Shown piece by piece: positions 11,447 through 23,158 of a stretch of DNA of 64,000 nucleotides (the stretch's first letter is position 1; each line of letters opens with the position of its first letter). The translations under genes were made by a program, and so were the position numbers. The DNA is from Adiantum capillus-veneris (taxonomy: Eukaryota; Streptophyta; Polypodiopsida; Polypodiales; Pteridaceae), in contig CM043953.1 of the NCBI GenBank assembly GCA_014529385.2, positions 92,246,842 through 92,310,841 of the forward strand, written 5' to 3'. The notes under the pieces are model-generated. The model worked only from the letters and a program-made list of their open reading frames with translations. It did no database searches and was not told the origin of the DNA.

Positions 11447-12034
11447 GGATGTTGATGTCTATAGTTTGTGGAAAGGGGTTTTTGGTGTTCCACAATAGGT
11501 GTGGTTTGTTTCGGTTGGGAGAGTTAATAGTGGAGCATACAAGACTTGGCCCAATGCGGCAGTGATATCCTTAATGCATGGCCACATAAAGGATGGTAGA
11601 TCTAAGTACTCTACCCACACAAGACATTGAGAGAGCAGGGCATTCTTAATCATTTTAATAGGTTTGCAGTCAAACACATGCACAATCGCCCCAAACAATA
11701 TAATAATAGGTTTTGACAAGAATGCAGCCTGATCTTCAGGCTTTAGAAATAAGAACTCAAAAAGTCCCTGCCCCGCATAAAAGATGTTATCTATAACATG
11801 AGCTTCAAAGCCCTTATCAATGGCTTGTCCAATATCATTAATTTGGGGTAATTGACCAATAAAGAAAAGAACAACCTCTCTAGCATTGAAAAAAGAGATT
11901 TGCTGCCAGATCATTTTGGAATCCAGAGAAACTTGATGATCCCCTTTAATCTGAGGGTCATTGGTGATGGAATCTTGTAAAATGACAGACAAGACCGACG
12001 CATCATAGGATGGGGTATTATCCAGCTTCTCATG
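11447..12034 (-). pseudogene. LINE ORF1, DUF4283-like N-terminal domain
   Basis: On the minus strand this encodes a domain like DUF4283 of plant LINE ORF1 proteins: GLFEFLFLKPEDQAAFLSKP, then CLVWVEYLDLPSFMW and ITAALGQVLYAP, which match the F-x-F, VWV-x-LP-x-W and I-x-x-x-G-x-x-L pattern of that family. The 3' side is cut by gypsy A1 (joined again at 3502) and the 5' side by the copia element (joined again at 17589). It is probably part of the RNA-binding ORF1 protein. The frame is open through this piece. Confidence 0.75.
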
Positions 12035-12226
12035 TGAAGGAGTACGAGCGGAAGTGTGATGCGAGAGAGAGTGCGAGAAGAATAGCACGACGATATGGTG
12101 AACTCGCTCTACTGTAATGTGTAGAGCATAGTGATTTCTTATTAGGTTTTTACAAAAGAATATGTGTACATACGTGGCGGCCCGCCCACTTGCCTGGGCG
12201 ACCACATTGGGCTTTATACCCCAACA
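12035..12226 (-). repeat. copia 3' LTR
   Basis: 192 bp, TGAAGGAGTACG... to ...CCCCAACA on the plus strand. It pairs with 17397-17588. Confidence 0.95.
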
Positions 12227-12240
12227 ACCTCCCACTTAAA
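12227..12240 (-). other. copia polypurine tract
   Basis: In the sense direction TTTAAGTGGGAGGT directly precedes the 3' LTR. A purine-rich run at this position primes plus-strand DNA synthesis. Confidence 0.75.
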
Positions 12241-12315
12241 GTCCAATGCGGTACTTTAAGTGTGGGAGAAGCTACTATACAAGCTAATATACAAGAGATG
12301 TAGAGAAGTGATGTA

Positions 12316-12981
12316 CTACCCTACACCTAACTGCTTGCAAAAATGCGCAAAGCTCTCTGAGGGAAGTCCTTTTGTAAGTAGATCAGCAGGATTTTCTGTG
12401 GTGTGAACTTTGACAAGCTGAAGTTGCTTATCCTCGAGCATTTCCCTGATGAAATGATACTTCACATCCACATGCTTTGTCTTTGAGTGATAAACTGGAT
12501 TGCGAGCCAATTGTATAGCACTTTGACTATCACAATATAACACATGCATCTCTTCTTTGATTCCCAAATCTGTTACTAGTCAATTAAGCCAAATTGATTC
12601 TTTGCATGCCTCTGATGCTGCAACATATTCAGCCTCTGTAGTAGACTGAGTAACACAATCTTGTAATCTAGAACGCCATGATACTGCTCCACCAGCCAAT
12701 GTAAAGACAAACCCTGACGTAGACCTTCGGTTGTCTAAGTCACCTGCATAATTTGAATCTGTAAAACCATTTACACTTAGCTCCTGACTCCCATAGAATA
12801 TACGCATACTCTTTGTAGCTTTCAGGTATCTCAATATTCCTTTCACTGCCTCCCAATGTTTCTTACCTGGGTTTGACATGTATCGACTTACTACTCCCAC
12901 TACAAATGCAATGTCTGGGCGAGTAGCAATCATTGCATACATTAAACTACCCACTCTAGATGCATATGGAATCTTATCCAT
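12316..12981 (-). pseudogene. copia RNase H and RT C-terminal domain
   Basis: It begins with the conserved copia segment YASRVGSLMYAMIATRPDIAF (12580-12960). RNase H motifs follow: TDSNYAGD, STTEAEYVAASEA (about 12620), DSQSAIQLARNPVYHSKTKH (about 12500) and HTTENPADLLTKGL (about 12370). An in-frame TAG at about 12577 follows SIWLN, and a stop at about 12988 separates it from the RT core. All catalytic-region motifs are present. Confidence 0.92.
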
Positions 12982-12990
12982 TTCAGCATG

Positions 12991-13989
12991 TTATTCCTCA
13001 GACACAGGACAATTTTGTTTGCTAAGTTTTCGATATGGTGGCAATGAAACACTCAATACCTTTCCCTTCTCCATATTGAAACGTTGCAAAACCTTGTCAA
13101 TATACTCTGTTTGAGATAACCAAATCAACTTCTTTGATCTGTCTCGCTCAATGCGCATACCAAGTATATGACTTGCCTTACCCATGTCTTTCATGTCAAA
13201 CGATTTTGCCATCTTTGACTTCAAAGATGAAATTTCTTCCAAGTGCTTTCCAGCAATCAACATGTCATCCACATACAAAATAAGGATCAGCCAACTGCCA
13301 TCCTTAGCCTTCTTTGTATATAGACAGTGATCGAACTCACTACGTTTGTAGCCTTGAGAAAGCATAAACTTGTGGAACTTATGGTACCATGCCCTGGGTG
13401 ATTGTTTTAAGCCATAAAGACTCTTTAACAACTGGCATACCAAATCTTCCTTGCCTTTCTCAACAAACCCTTATAGCTACTGCATGTAAATTTTCACATC
13501 TATATCACCATGCAAGAACGTTGTCTTGACATCCATTTGGTGCAAGACCAAATCTAATATGGCAACCAATGCAAGAAAGCATCTCAATGTAGTCATCTTG
13601 ACCACCGGAGAGAAGACTTCATCAAAGTCAATGCCTTGTTCTTGCTTAAAGCCCTTGGCAACAAGCCTTGCTTTGTACTTTGCCTGACTATCATGAGCGG
13701 TGATCTTATACCTGTCAACCCGTTTACAAGGTAGAGCCTTTTTGCCCTGTGGTAATTTAACTAGCTTCCATGTCTGGTTTTTATGTAGAGCTGTCATCTC
13801 TGACTGCATGGCCAATTGCCAATTCCCGGAGTCCTTCATTTGCACTGCTTCCTTGTAACATGAAGGCTCATTGCAATCAATCAACATGACATACTTCATA
13901 GATGGAACAAACCTATCAGGAGGTTGCGTGATACGTCTAGATCTACGCACAATAGGTGGCTCAGGCTCAGCCACAACCTCTGGTTCCAA
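12991..13989 (-). pseudogene. copia reverse transcriptase
   Basis: The RT starts after a basic linker (RRSRRITQPPDRF). It contains YKARLVAKGFKQEQGIDF, FSPVVKMTTLR, HQMDVKTTFLHGDI (motif A region, about 13510), SLYGLKQSPRAWY (about 13410) and ILYVDDMLIAG (catalytic YVDD, about 13270). Two stops interrupt the frame at about 13470-13478, just after IYMQ, where related elements read on through a GF motif. Otherwise it is well preserved. Confidence 0.93.
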
Positions 13990-13995
13990 TCTATC

Positions 13996-14950
13996 CTATC
14001 CTTGTTTCTCTTGAGCCCTGACCTTTTGTCTTGCACGTGCAGGTCCATATTCTTGGAAGACAACTCTTCTAATCTCCTCAACCCTCTCTGGTTTAGAATG
14101 ATATTTGGATTCATTAAAGTGAATATCATTGCTGCGGACAACCTTTCTGGATTCGGGATCCCAAAGTCTGTACCCCATCTCACCAGAATTACCATAGTCT
14201 AGAAAGATGCACTTTCTACTCTTTGGCTCAAGTTTGTTCCTAAATTCCTTTGGAACGTGAGTATATGCCTCACAACCAAAGACTCTGAGATGCTTGTATG
14301 AGGGCATTTTGCCTGACCATACTATCTTTGGCACTGAATCCTTCTGCAAAACCTTGCTAGGAGATCTATTTACAAGATGAACAACTGTTGATACAGCTTC
14401 AGCCCAAAACCCATTTGGCAGCTGTGCATTAGACAACATACTTCTGACCTTCTTTTGTATGGTCCTATTCATCCTCTCAGCAACACCATTTTGAGGAGGA
14501 TTGTAAGGAGCAGTAAGTTCACATTTTATACCTTTTGACTCACAAAAGTCCTGAAAGGCCTTTGAAACATACTCTTCACCATTGTTAGTGCGTAAGCATT
14601 TAAGCTTCTTGCCACTCTGATTCTCCACAAGTGTCACAAACTTTTTGAAAACACTAAACGCTTCATCCTTGTGCTTGAGAAAGTAAACCCATACTTTCCT
14701 CGAGTAATCATCTATAAATGTCATAAAGTAAGAAGCTCCCCCTAGAGATAGGTTAGGCATAGGTCCACACAAATCACTATGAACAAGTGCCAACTGTGTA
14801 TCTCTTCTATTGCTTCTATGCTTATGTGGCTGCTATGTTTACTTACCATACAGACAATGTTCACAGAATTCAAAATCATTAAATGAAAAGCTAGGAAAAT
14901 AACCAGAACAAGACAAGATTTCCATTCCCTTCTTGGATATATGTCCTAAC
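13996..14950 (-). pseudogene. copia integrase
   Basis: The pre-integrase zinc region is at 14830-14950 (SRLGHISKKGME, FCEHCLYGK) and contains stops near 14835. The core at 13996-14793 has HSDLCGPM (first Asp), TNNGEEY where the family has T-D-N-G-G-E-Y (second catalytic Asp changed to Asn, a G-to-A change), and NGVAERMNRT (catalytic Glu). The C-terminal GKMPSYKHLRVFGCEAY region is also present. Loss of the second Asp should abolish strand transfer. Confidence 0.92.
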
Positions 14951-14953
14951 CGG

Positions 14954-15349
14954 CTATGCCACAAAGAAACGTTCGGCTGATCGAGTTGCATTGATTACAT
15001 TTTTAGAGACATTTGATACATAAATCATGTAAAGTCCTCCAGACTTTACTCCATGTGCTACTGTCATAGAGCCCTTGGATATCTTCCACATGTTCTGTCC
15101 AAAAGTGGCGACGTAGCCAGCATCATCAAGTAAACCTGTGCTGATCAAGCTCTTTGTAATTGCAGGAACATGTCTCACATTCTTCAGCGTGAAAGAAGAG
15201 CCATTCTGAAACTTCAATTGAACATCTCCAATACCTAAGATCTCACATATCTGCCCATTGCCTAGCCGAACATGATCTTTAGTGGTCACATAAGAGGTAA
15301 ACCACTCCTTGTTTGGAGACACATGAAGTGATGCCCCTGAGTCTATAAT
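14954..15349 (-). pseudogene. copia protease
   Basis: An aspartic protease domain: IIDSGASLHVSPNKEW (active-site DSGA, about 15325-15345) followed by LGNGQICEILGIGDV and LKNVRHVPAITKSLIS. It is separated from gag by a single TAG where a Trp would be expected before IIDSGAS. Retroviral-type proteases act as dimers and cleave the polyprotein. Confidence 0.88.
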
Positions 15350-16297
15350 CTAGTCACTCAATGCATTTCCATCAGATGCTATAAGAAGAGCTGAGTCCAT
15401 TGTATTCTTCAAGAAGTAGATGTCTCCTGACACGAGACTATCATCCTCTGCAACAATGTTTGTCACATTTATTTCTTGAATCTTCACTGAGGACTTGTTC
15501 TTCTCACCATGGTCTTGAGCTTTCTCTTTGAATTTTTCTTCTTTCCATTCTCTATAGTCTCTTTTCATGTGACCCTTCTTGCCACAATGGTAGCATTCTA
15601 TGTCACTCTTGCCTTTAGCACTGCGAGACTTGCTACGAGACTGATTCCTCTTTCCACCTTTGTACTTTTCTTTGGTCCTTCCCCTGACAACTAAGGCTGT
15701 TCCTTTGCCTTTTTCCATTGTCTTTCTATTGGTTTCTTCAGTAAGAAGACTTCCTTCTACACCTGCTATGTTCAAACCATCTGGAGGTGGAGAATTACTC
15801 AAAGCTGTGCGAAAAGTGTCCCAACTTTCCAAAAATGTGATCAACAGGAACATAGCTCTAACATGCTCATCAAACTTGACACCTTGAGCTGAAAATTGAC
15901 TGTAGATTGTGTTGAATTCATTCAGATGATTGGACATAGGTATCCCTTCTTTCATCTTCAAGTCAACAAGCTTCTTAAGCCAGTATACCTGTGAAGCTGC
16001 ACTCTGCTTCTCATAAAGATCACTCAGCTTTAACCATGCTTGATGAGCTGACATCTCGTCTGCTACATTGAAGTAAACTCTTTCTGCGAAAGTCAGCATA
16101 ATGGTAGAAAGTGCCAATTCATCCATTTTGCTCCATTCATCTTCGTCCATATCTTCTGGTTTTATCCCCTTGAGCTTTATAGGTTTTATCTGCTTCTTTT
16201 GTACCAACACGTGCCAAATCTGCTTCTTCCACAATGGGAAATTGGTTCCATCTAGCTTCTTGATATTGTAAAGAGCAGTGTCCTGTGATCCAGCCAT
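15350..16297 (-). CDS. copia gag polyprotein
   Basis: A 315-codon open frame starting MAGSQDTALYNIKKLDG. The N-terminal half is a copia gag domain (NFPLWKKQIWHVL, then LSTIMLTFAERVYFNV, SAHQAWLKLSDLYEKQ, LEFNTI-like segment). At about residues 235-250 there is a zinc knuckle CYHCGKKGHMKRDYRE, in which the last Cys is replaced by Tyr. It ends at the TAG before the protease. The start fits the homology and follows the long leader. It is the longest undamaged frame of this element. Confidence 0.9.
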   Translation of the reverse strand: MAGSQDTALYNIKKLDGTNFPLWKKQIWHVLVQKKQIKPIKLKGIKPEDMDEDEWSKMDELALSTIMLTFAERVYFNVADEMSAHQAWLKLSDLYEKQSAASQVYWLKKLVDLKMKEGIPMSNHLNEFNTIYSQFSAQGVKFDEHVRAMFLLITFLESWDTFRTALSNSPPPDGLNIAGVEGSLLTEETNRKTMEKGKGTALVVRGRTKEKYKGGKRNQSRSKSRSAKGKSDIECYHCGKKGHMKRDYREWKEEKFKEKAQDHGEKNKSSVKIQEINVTNIVAEDDSLVSGDIYFLKNTMDSALLIASDGNALSD

Positions 16298-17382
16298 AGC
16301 TACGCTTCACAGTAGTTTACTTTCCTGGGAAAAATTCGGCAAAGTTTCCCCTGTAAACTGACCTCTGAACCAATATCAACCTGTCAAATGAACCAAGAAA
16401 GCTTCAGATTCTGCATAAATTTCGGCAGAGTCTCCTTTATAAAATGGCTCTGGTGTACTCAAAAACAGACCAAAAAACAGCTCAAAAAACCATTGTCTTT
16501 CTAACACTGTAAGCTGTGGGTAAACCTGTCCTGCACTTGTACTGTCTGTCACTGTCCTATCACTGTCCTGTAAGCATAGACTGCGACAATGCCTCAATGG
16601 CAGTAAAGCAATGATGCAATCCCAACTGTCTAACTCACAGTCAATACATCCTAGCTGCATATCTAAGGGTGCTCGAGGGATCGCTCCAAGACCTGTATCA
16701 CCGAAAGGATCTCAACATTCGAGAATCCCCCAGCTCAATAAAACCTCACTCGACCCTCAACAAAGGCTGCAGTAAATCTGACAGTACATAGACTTCCCAA
16801 AAAGTCATACATCCACAAATTTCCCACTATATGCTATAACCGCTGCGGCGGTTGTTTGCTGCGTGACTCACAGCCAACAAACCCTCAACAGACATACATC
16901 ATCTCTGACAATACATCCCATGTGGAAGTACCTACAATGTCACAATGAAATCTAGAATATCAAGCAGCAAACACAAGATACCTGATGAACTAGTGAATGT
17001 CGCCTACAGTCTGTGTGTAGATGCGCCTGTGTCATATGTGACACGCCTCCAAGAACTGTGAGCCATCCTTCGATGTGTAGACAGCCACAAATCAACACTC
17101 TGGGAGTGCTGATATCCTCAGCACCTACAGTCGTAGGCCGAAACCCCAAATTTGCAGAGTTGGATCTCCACCCGGTGAGACTACGTAGTCGAAAATGGCC
17201 TGCATAGAACTTTGTCGAAGCCGAACGATGGCCGAGATGACCTCAGAATGAAATTTTGAGAACACCAAGCCCTTTGGGCTTGCCCACAAGATTTGGGGCC
17301 ATGTCTTCGCCTATCGAATCTCACTCCAATCTGAGCAGGTGACTCTGGCTACTTGCAAATGATGCCCCGAGCCTCGATTTGA
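16298..17382 (-). other. copia 5' leader
   Basis: About 1.1 kb between primer-binding site and gag ATG. It contains a small open frame (16376-16660) with no recognisable motif, which I treat as chance. Long leaders occur in some copia lineages. Confidence 0.7.
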
Positions 17383-17394
17383 GCTCTGATACCA
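17383..17394 (-). other. copia primer-binding site (initiator Met tRNA)
   Basis: Minus strand TGGTATCAGAGC, two bases from the LTR end. Confidence 0.92.
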
Positions 17395-17396
17395 GT

Positions 17397-17588
17397 TGAA
17401 GGAGTACGAGCGGAAGTGTGACGCGGGAGAGAGTGCGAGAAGAATAGCACGACGATATGGTGAACTCGCTCTACTGTAATGTGTAGAGCATAGTGAGTTC
17501 TTATTAGGTTTTTACAAAAGAATATGTGTATATACCTGGCGGTCCGCCCACTTACCTAGGCGACCACATTGGGCTTTATACCCCAACA
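17397..17588 (-). repeat. copia 5' LTR
   Basis: 192 bp. It pairs with 12035-12226 with eight visible substitutions and no indels. Confidence 0.95.
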
Positions 17589-18543
<955 letters not shown>

Positions 18544-19394
18544 TGTAACATTTAATGGCCTAATAACTTATGTGTAGTGGACATTAGCATGAACATAGTG
18601 GGCGTTTCATTAGAATAGATTCCTAATGAGAATTACAACAGTGCTCGGGTGGAGAGAGCAACAAAAAGCATAACACCTAGTTAGATAGCATCGACAATAC
18701 TTTCAAAAGAGAGAGAAATTAAGCTATTGACAACAGTTGAGGACCGGATTTTCATGGAGCCGGTCCCCCCTCCAAAAGGCTTCGTATTATGGTTTCTCCC
18801 ATCAAGAGAGACATTGTACAATACAATTCTTTGTGTTCCTTCGAGACTAGCTAGTGCAATGAAGATGGAAACTTCATGCACTAAGAAAAACATTTAACAA
18901 ACACAACTTGAATTATCCCTGTTCTCAGACCCAAGACCTCACACACCTTCGAAGATGGTGAGAGCTAGCAGGGTATGAGAGTAGATTGAGAGGAAGAAGG
19001 AGTATCTTACGAGAAAGATGTACATCTCCTCACATAATCACTCATATGTAGCATAGATTAGCTTAGTAATTAGCTTGGTAGAGGAGATGAGCATGAATTG
19101 AAGCTTGGCTCTTGGTTGGATTTGCATCCACATGCCAAGAGAGTGTTGATGTAGGCTTCTATCTCACCAGCTTGGAGTAGGTGATGAGTTCTCCATTAAA
19201 GCTTGGGAAGAGATAGTCTTCTCTTTCTTCACACATGAGCTTGTGTGAGTGTGTGTGTGATAATTCCTTGCAAAAATCAGCCCCCTCTCTCTCTTGGGCG
19301 AGCCCTCTTGCTAATTGCTCTTGCTGAAGCCTCATTGGCCCTCCCCAAGTCAAGCCAATTACAATTAAGCAACATAAGTGATAGCCTTCTCACA
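18544..19394 (-). repeat. A3 3' LTR, distal part
   Basis: Matches the first half (plus-strand view) of the A3 5' LTR and stops at CTTCTCACA, where A2 begins. The sequence continues at 29657. Confidence 0.92.
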
Positions 19395-20977
19395 TGTCAT
19401 AATAATCAATATCTAATTCTCCTAAATGATTTACTCATATTAAACTGATCATTTAATGTGGGGAAGTGCCACGGGAGAAAAAGCTAGAATATTGGTTAAG
19501 CTAGCAGACCGGCGACAGTAGGGATCCAAAGGAGGGAAAATAGGGATCTGCAAAAGATCCATGTGAAACAATGGGCAAAAAAGACCCTAAGGTTCAGCCC
19601 ATTAAGACTTCCAAAATGCTAAGGTTCCAAAATTCAAAGGTTGTGTCCAAAGGGTTAAAGCTTAGGGGGAATTGGATGCTTTGTGTGCTCTTCAAAGTCA
19701 ATGCACATCCCTACATGGGAGGGGGCGAGCCCTTCTTCTAGGGGATGAGAGAGAAAGCCACACACACACACACACACACACACAAGACCCTTTACACAAA
19801 GGGAATTAGGGACACATGTCAGCTCCCTAGCCCAGATGCCCACAAGGTGTGCCCAATTCCTATTGGATGACCCTTGAAGTGGACCAATGAGAATTAAGCT
19901 AGAGTAAATCTAGTTTAATTATTTTAAAAAACATTTAATAAAAGAAACCAATAAGAATTAAGTCTCCTAGAAGACTATTGGGCAGTCTCCCAAAGGGTCC
20001 AATGAGCATTCAAGAGCCCCATGGCTTGCCTGATTCCTATTGGCCAGGAGGCAAAGGGGTCCAATGAGAGTTTAGTTTAATTATTGAATTACCTCAAGCT
20101 CTCACAAAAGGGGAAAGTGGGACACATGTCAGAAGGCTATCACTTATTCCGCTTAATAGTATTTGACTTGACTTGGGGAGGGCCAATGAGGCTGCAGGAA
20201 GAGAAAATAGCAAGGGGGCTCGCCCAAGAGAGAGAGGGGGCTGATTTTTTCTTGGAATTATCACACACACACTCACAGAATCTCATGGGTGAAGAAAGAG
20301 AAGACTATCTCTTCCCAAGCTTTAATGGAGAACTCATCACCTACTCCAAGCTTGTGAGATAGAAGCCTACATCAACACTCTTTTGGCACGTGGATGCAAA
20401 TCGAACCAAGAGCCAAGCTTCAATGCATGCTAATCTCCTCTACCAACCTAATTACTAAGCTAAGCTATGCTACATATGAGTGATTATGTGAGGAGATGTA
20501 CATCTTTCTCGTAAGATACTCCTTCTTCCTCTCAATCTACTCTCATACCCTGCTAGCTCTCACCATCTTCGAAGGTGTGTGAGGTCTTGGGTCTGAGAAC
20601 GGGGATAATTCAAGTTGTGTTTGTTAAGTGTTTTGGTTAGTGCATGAAGCTTCCATCTTCATTGCACTAGCTAGTCTTGAAGGAACACAAAGAATTGTAT
20701 TGTACAATGTCTCTCTTGATGGGAGAAACCATAATACAAAGCCTTTTGGAGGGGGGACCGGCTCCATGCAAATCCGGTCCTCAACTGTTTTCAATAGCTT
20801 AATTTCTCTCTCTTTTGAAAGTATTGTTGATGCTATCTAACTATGTGTTATGCTTTTTGTTGCTCTCTCCACCCAAGCACTCTTGTAATTCTAATTAGGA
20901 ATCTATTCTAATGAAATGCCCACTATGTTCATGCTAATTTCCGCTACACATAAGTTATTAGGCCATTAAATGTTACA
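19395..20977 (+). repeat. A2 5' LTR
   Basis: 1,583 bp, from TGTCATAATAATC to AATGTTACA. It has (CA)13 at 19759-19784 at the variable site. Confidence 0.94.
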
Positions 20978-20978
20978 T

Positions 20979-20990
20979 TGGTATCAGAGC
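20979..20990 (+). other. A2 primer-binding site (initiator Met tRNA)
   Basis: TGGTATCAGAGC, one base after the LTR end. Confidence 0.94.
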
Positions 20991-21394
20991 ACAAGGTTTC
21001 TCTTTTCTTGCTCAAGAAGGGAGGTCCTCCAACTAGCTACAAATGGTTGGTATTATTAATTGCCTGTGAGTAAGTAGAATAGGGATTTTTCAGTCTTGCA
21101 GTGCGCCTGCCTTTGTGCAGTTAACGGGGCATCACCGTCGAGAGCTATGGTCTTAATAGTGGAGTCCTACGGGGCTTGCCTACGGGCTAACCACGATTGA
21201 GCTATTAGAAGCTTGACAGGAGCCGGTGCTATTTTGGTGTTGAAGGACCCTCTCTTCTATTCCTTGCAATTAATGGTATTCGAGCCGCGGGTACAGTAGC
21301 TTGAGTGCTTTTTCTAAAGGGGTAAAGAGGAGTAGCAACTAGGTCTTGAAGTGCCAAAGTACACCTAAAAAGCTTACACTTAAAAATTGTTAGA
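20991..21394 (+). other. A2 5' leader
   Basis: Untranslated leader colinear with those of A1 and A3. The gag ATG at 21395 is the first ATG in the context shared by all three copies (MADNSKES). Confidence 0.8.
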
Positions 21395-23158
21395 ATGGCT
21401 GACAATAGTAAAGAGAGCGAAATTAATGTTGATAACTTTGATTTTGCTCATGAGCAAGCTACTAATGATGCTTCAATGCTTGTTAACTATCTTGTTTCTA
21501 GGCTTCAACAAGCCATGGGAAATCCATCTCTCCAAAGTGAAGTGCAACGGCAGCTCCGTGCTCACGGGATTCTCCAAGTTCATTACCATGACGAGAGAAC
21601 ACCTAGGAAGCCTCCTTGTGAGACTACCAAAAGAGGTCTCTCTCCGATTCGGGAAGAAGAAGATAATCCATACGAAGGGCTCAAGAATTTACTTCTTGAT
21701 GATGCATCTCCTTCCCAAAGGAAAACTCAAGAGCCTCCACCGAAGGAACGAGAAAGAAGCGAGTCTCCCGCCACCTCGGCGGAGATGGCTCCACGAAGAC
21801 GGCGGGCTAAACGCTCTCCATCACCACCAAAGCGGAGAAGACCATCGTATTCTTCTCCTCACCACAATTCGAAGAGGGATGATAAAAAGCAAGAGAAGAA
21901 AAAGGCGAGAAAGAGGACACCCTCTTCTCCATCTTCTTCATCCTCTTCCTCTTATGAAAGCTATGGTGAAGACGACAAAGATCAGGACAAGAAAAAGGCG
22001 AGAAAGAGGTCACCCTCTTCTCCACCTTCTTCAAATTCTTCACCTTCTGAGGAAAGTGATGGTGCAACTTTTGAACCATCAAAAAGAAGAGGCCATAGGA
22101 AATCCTATGCCGCATGGAAGAGGTCGTCCAAGCTGAAGAAATTCAAAGAGGGAGGGAAGAGCATCTCTTTCCTTACCTATGATGGTACCTTTGGCGCCAC
22201 GGACAAAGTCTTGGCCTTTATCCAGCAATTCGATGCGGTGTTTGGAGATGAGGGCTTCACGAAGTCCTCTAAGCTACACCATGTAGCTATGCACTTTCAA
22301 AAGTCCGCCAGACAATGGTGGTCTAGCCTACGAGCCAACGGTGAAGCTCCACGAACATGGAAGGCTTTAAGAGCTTCCATTATGAAGCAGTTTTTGGCCA
22401 CCGATGCCAAAGACAAAGTACTCACCGAATGGCGAAGCTTAAAGCTCTCTCCTGATGAATCCATCCACAAATATGTAGACAAGTTTTGGGACTTACAACT
22501 CAAAGCCACTGTCTTCAGAAAGTTGGATTTTGGAGATCAAAAGCAACAATTTTGTGCGAGCTTAACTGAAGAAATGGTGGAGTATGTCAACTCCCAAAGG
22601 CCACGTACCATATCGGCGGTAATACACCATACTATGGTGGCCTCTAGAATCAATTTTCAAACGGGGGTTAAAAGAAATAATAAGCCCCCGGAAAACAAGG
22701 TTTCCAATGAGCCTAAGGGGAAGGACAATGTCCAAAAGTCTCCTAAGGGCAACTCCAACAAAGCTAAAGAGAAGGGAGTTTACAAAGGTAAGAACAAACT
22801 CTCTCTTGAAGAGCTTGAGCGTTATCTCAAGGATAACCGGTGTTTCAAGTGCGGCGAACAAGGGCATGCATACCACGCTTGTCTCCAAAAGAACAACCGC
22901 CAAGATCCTCCTAGAGCTTCCTTGGTTGAAATCCAAGAGGAGGAGACTCACCAAACAACTCACAAAGGATCTCCTCTGTGCCATGCTTGGGGAAAGGTAA
23001 GAGAACATGATGCTTTTATTCTCTTTGACCCTGGTTCTACTCACAATTTTATATCTATAGAGTTGGCCACCAAACTAGGCATACAATGCTACGAGATGGG
23101 AGATAGCCTACCCGCAGACAATGCCTTCAAGGGGCAGAAGCTTCAGCCACTCCCTTAA
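21395..23158 (+). CDS. A2 gag-protease polyprotein, N-terminal frame
   Basis: A 587-codon open frame. Residues 1-60 are acidic and helical. Residues about 105-235 are rich in Arg, Lys and Ser, with two tandem KKKARKR-PSSP-Ser-rich units. Residues about 250-400 are the gag core (FLTYDGTFGATDKVLAFIQQFD, HFQKSARQWW). A zinc knuckle CFKCGEQGHAYHAC lies at about 482. The protease begins at about 545 with FDPGSTHNFIS, D-P/S-G being the active-site loop. In A3 the sequence after AFKGQ continues into pol. A2 lacks one A there (about 23136), so the frame ends early at 23158. Confidence 0.92.
   Translation: MADNSKESEINVDNFDFAHEQATNDASMLVNYLVSRLQQAMGNPSLQSEVQRQLRAHGILQVHYHDERTPRKPPCETTKRGLSPIREEEDNPYEGLKNLLLDDASPSQRKTQEPPPKERERSESPATSAEMAPRRRRAKRSPSPPKRRRPSYSSPHHNSKRDDKKQEKKKARKRTPSSPSSSSSSSYESYGEDDKDQDKKKARKRSPSSPPSSNSSPSEESDGATFEPSKRRGHRKSYAAWKRSSKLKKFKEGGKSISFLTYDGTFGATDKVLAFIQQFDAVFGDEGFTKSSKLHHVAMHFQKSARQWWSSLRANGEAPRTWKALRASIMKQFLATDAKDKVLTEWRSLKLSPDESIHKYVDKFWDLQLKATVFRKLDFGDQKQQFCASLTEEMVEYVNSQRPRTISAVIHHTMVASRINFQTGVKRNNKPPENKVSNEPKGKDNVQKSPKGNSNKAKEKGVYKGKNKLSLEELERYLKDNRCFKCGEQGHAYHACLQKNNRQDPPRASLVEIQEEETHQTTHKGSPLCHAWGKVREHDAFILFDPGSTHNFISIELATKLGIQCYEMGDSLPADNAFKGQKLQPLP

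Larger units (their letters stand above)
12035..17588 (-). mobile_element. Ty1/copia element, full-length but inactive
   Basis: A 5,554-bp element with 192-bp LTRs and a perfect 5-bp target duplication TCATG (12030-12034 and 17589-17593). It is inserted in LINE ORF1. Sense order is LTR, initiator-Met primer site, about 1.1 kb leader, gag with zinc knuckle, protease, integrase, RT, RNase H, PPT, LTR; integrase before RT is the copia order. The LTRs differ at 8 of 192 positions by eye, six of them transitions. At least five in-frame stops and an integrase catalytic change show it is dead. Confidence 0.95.
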
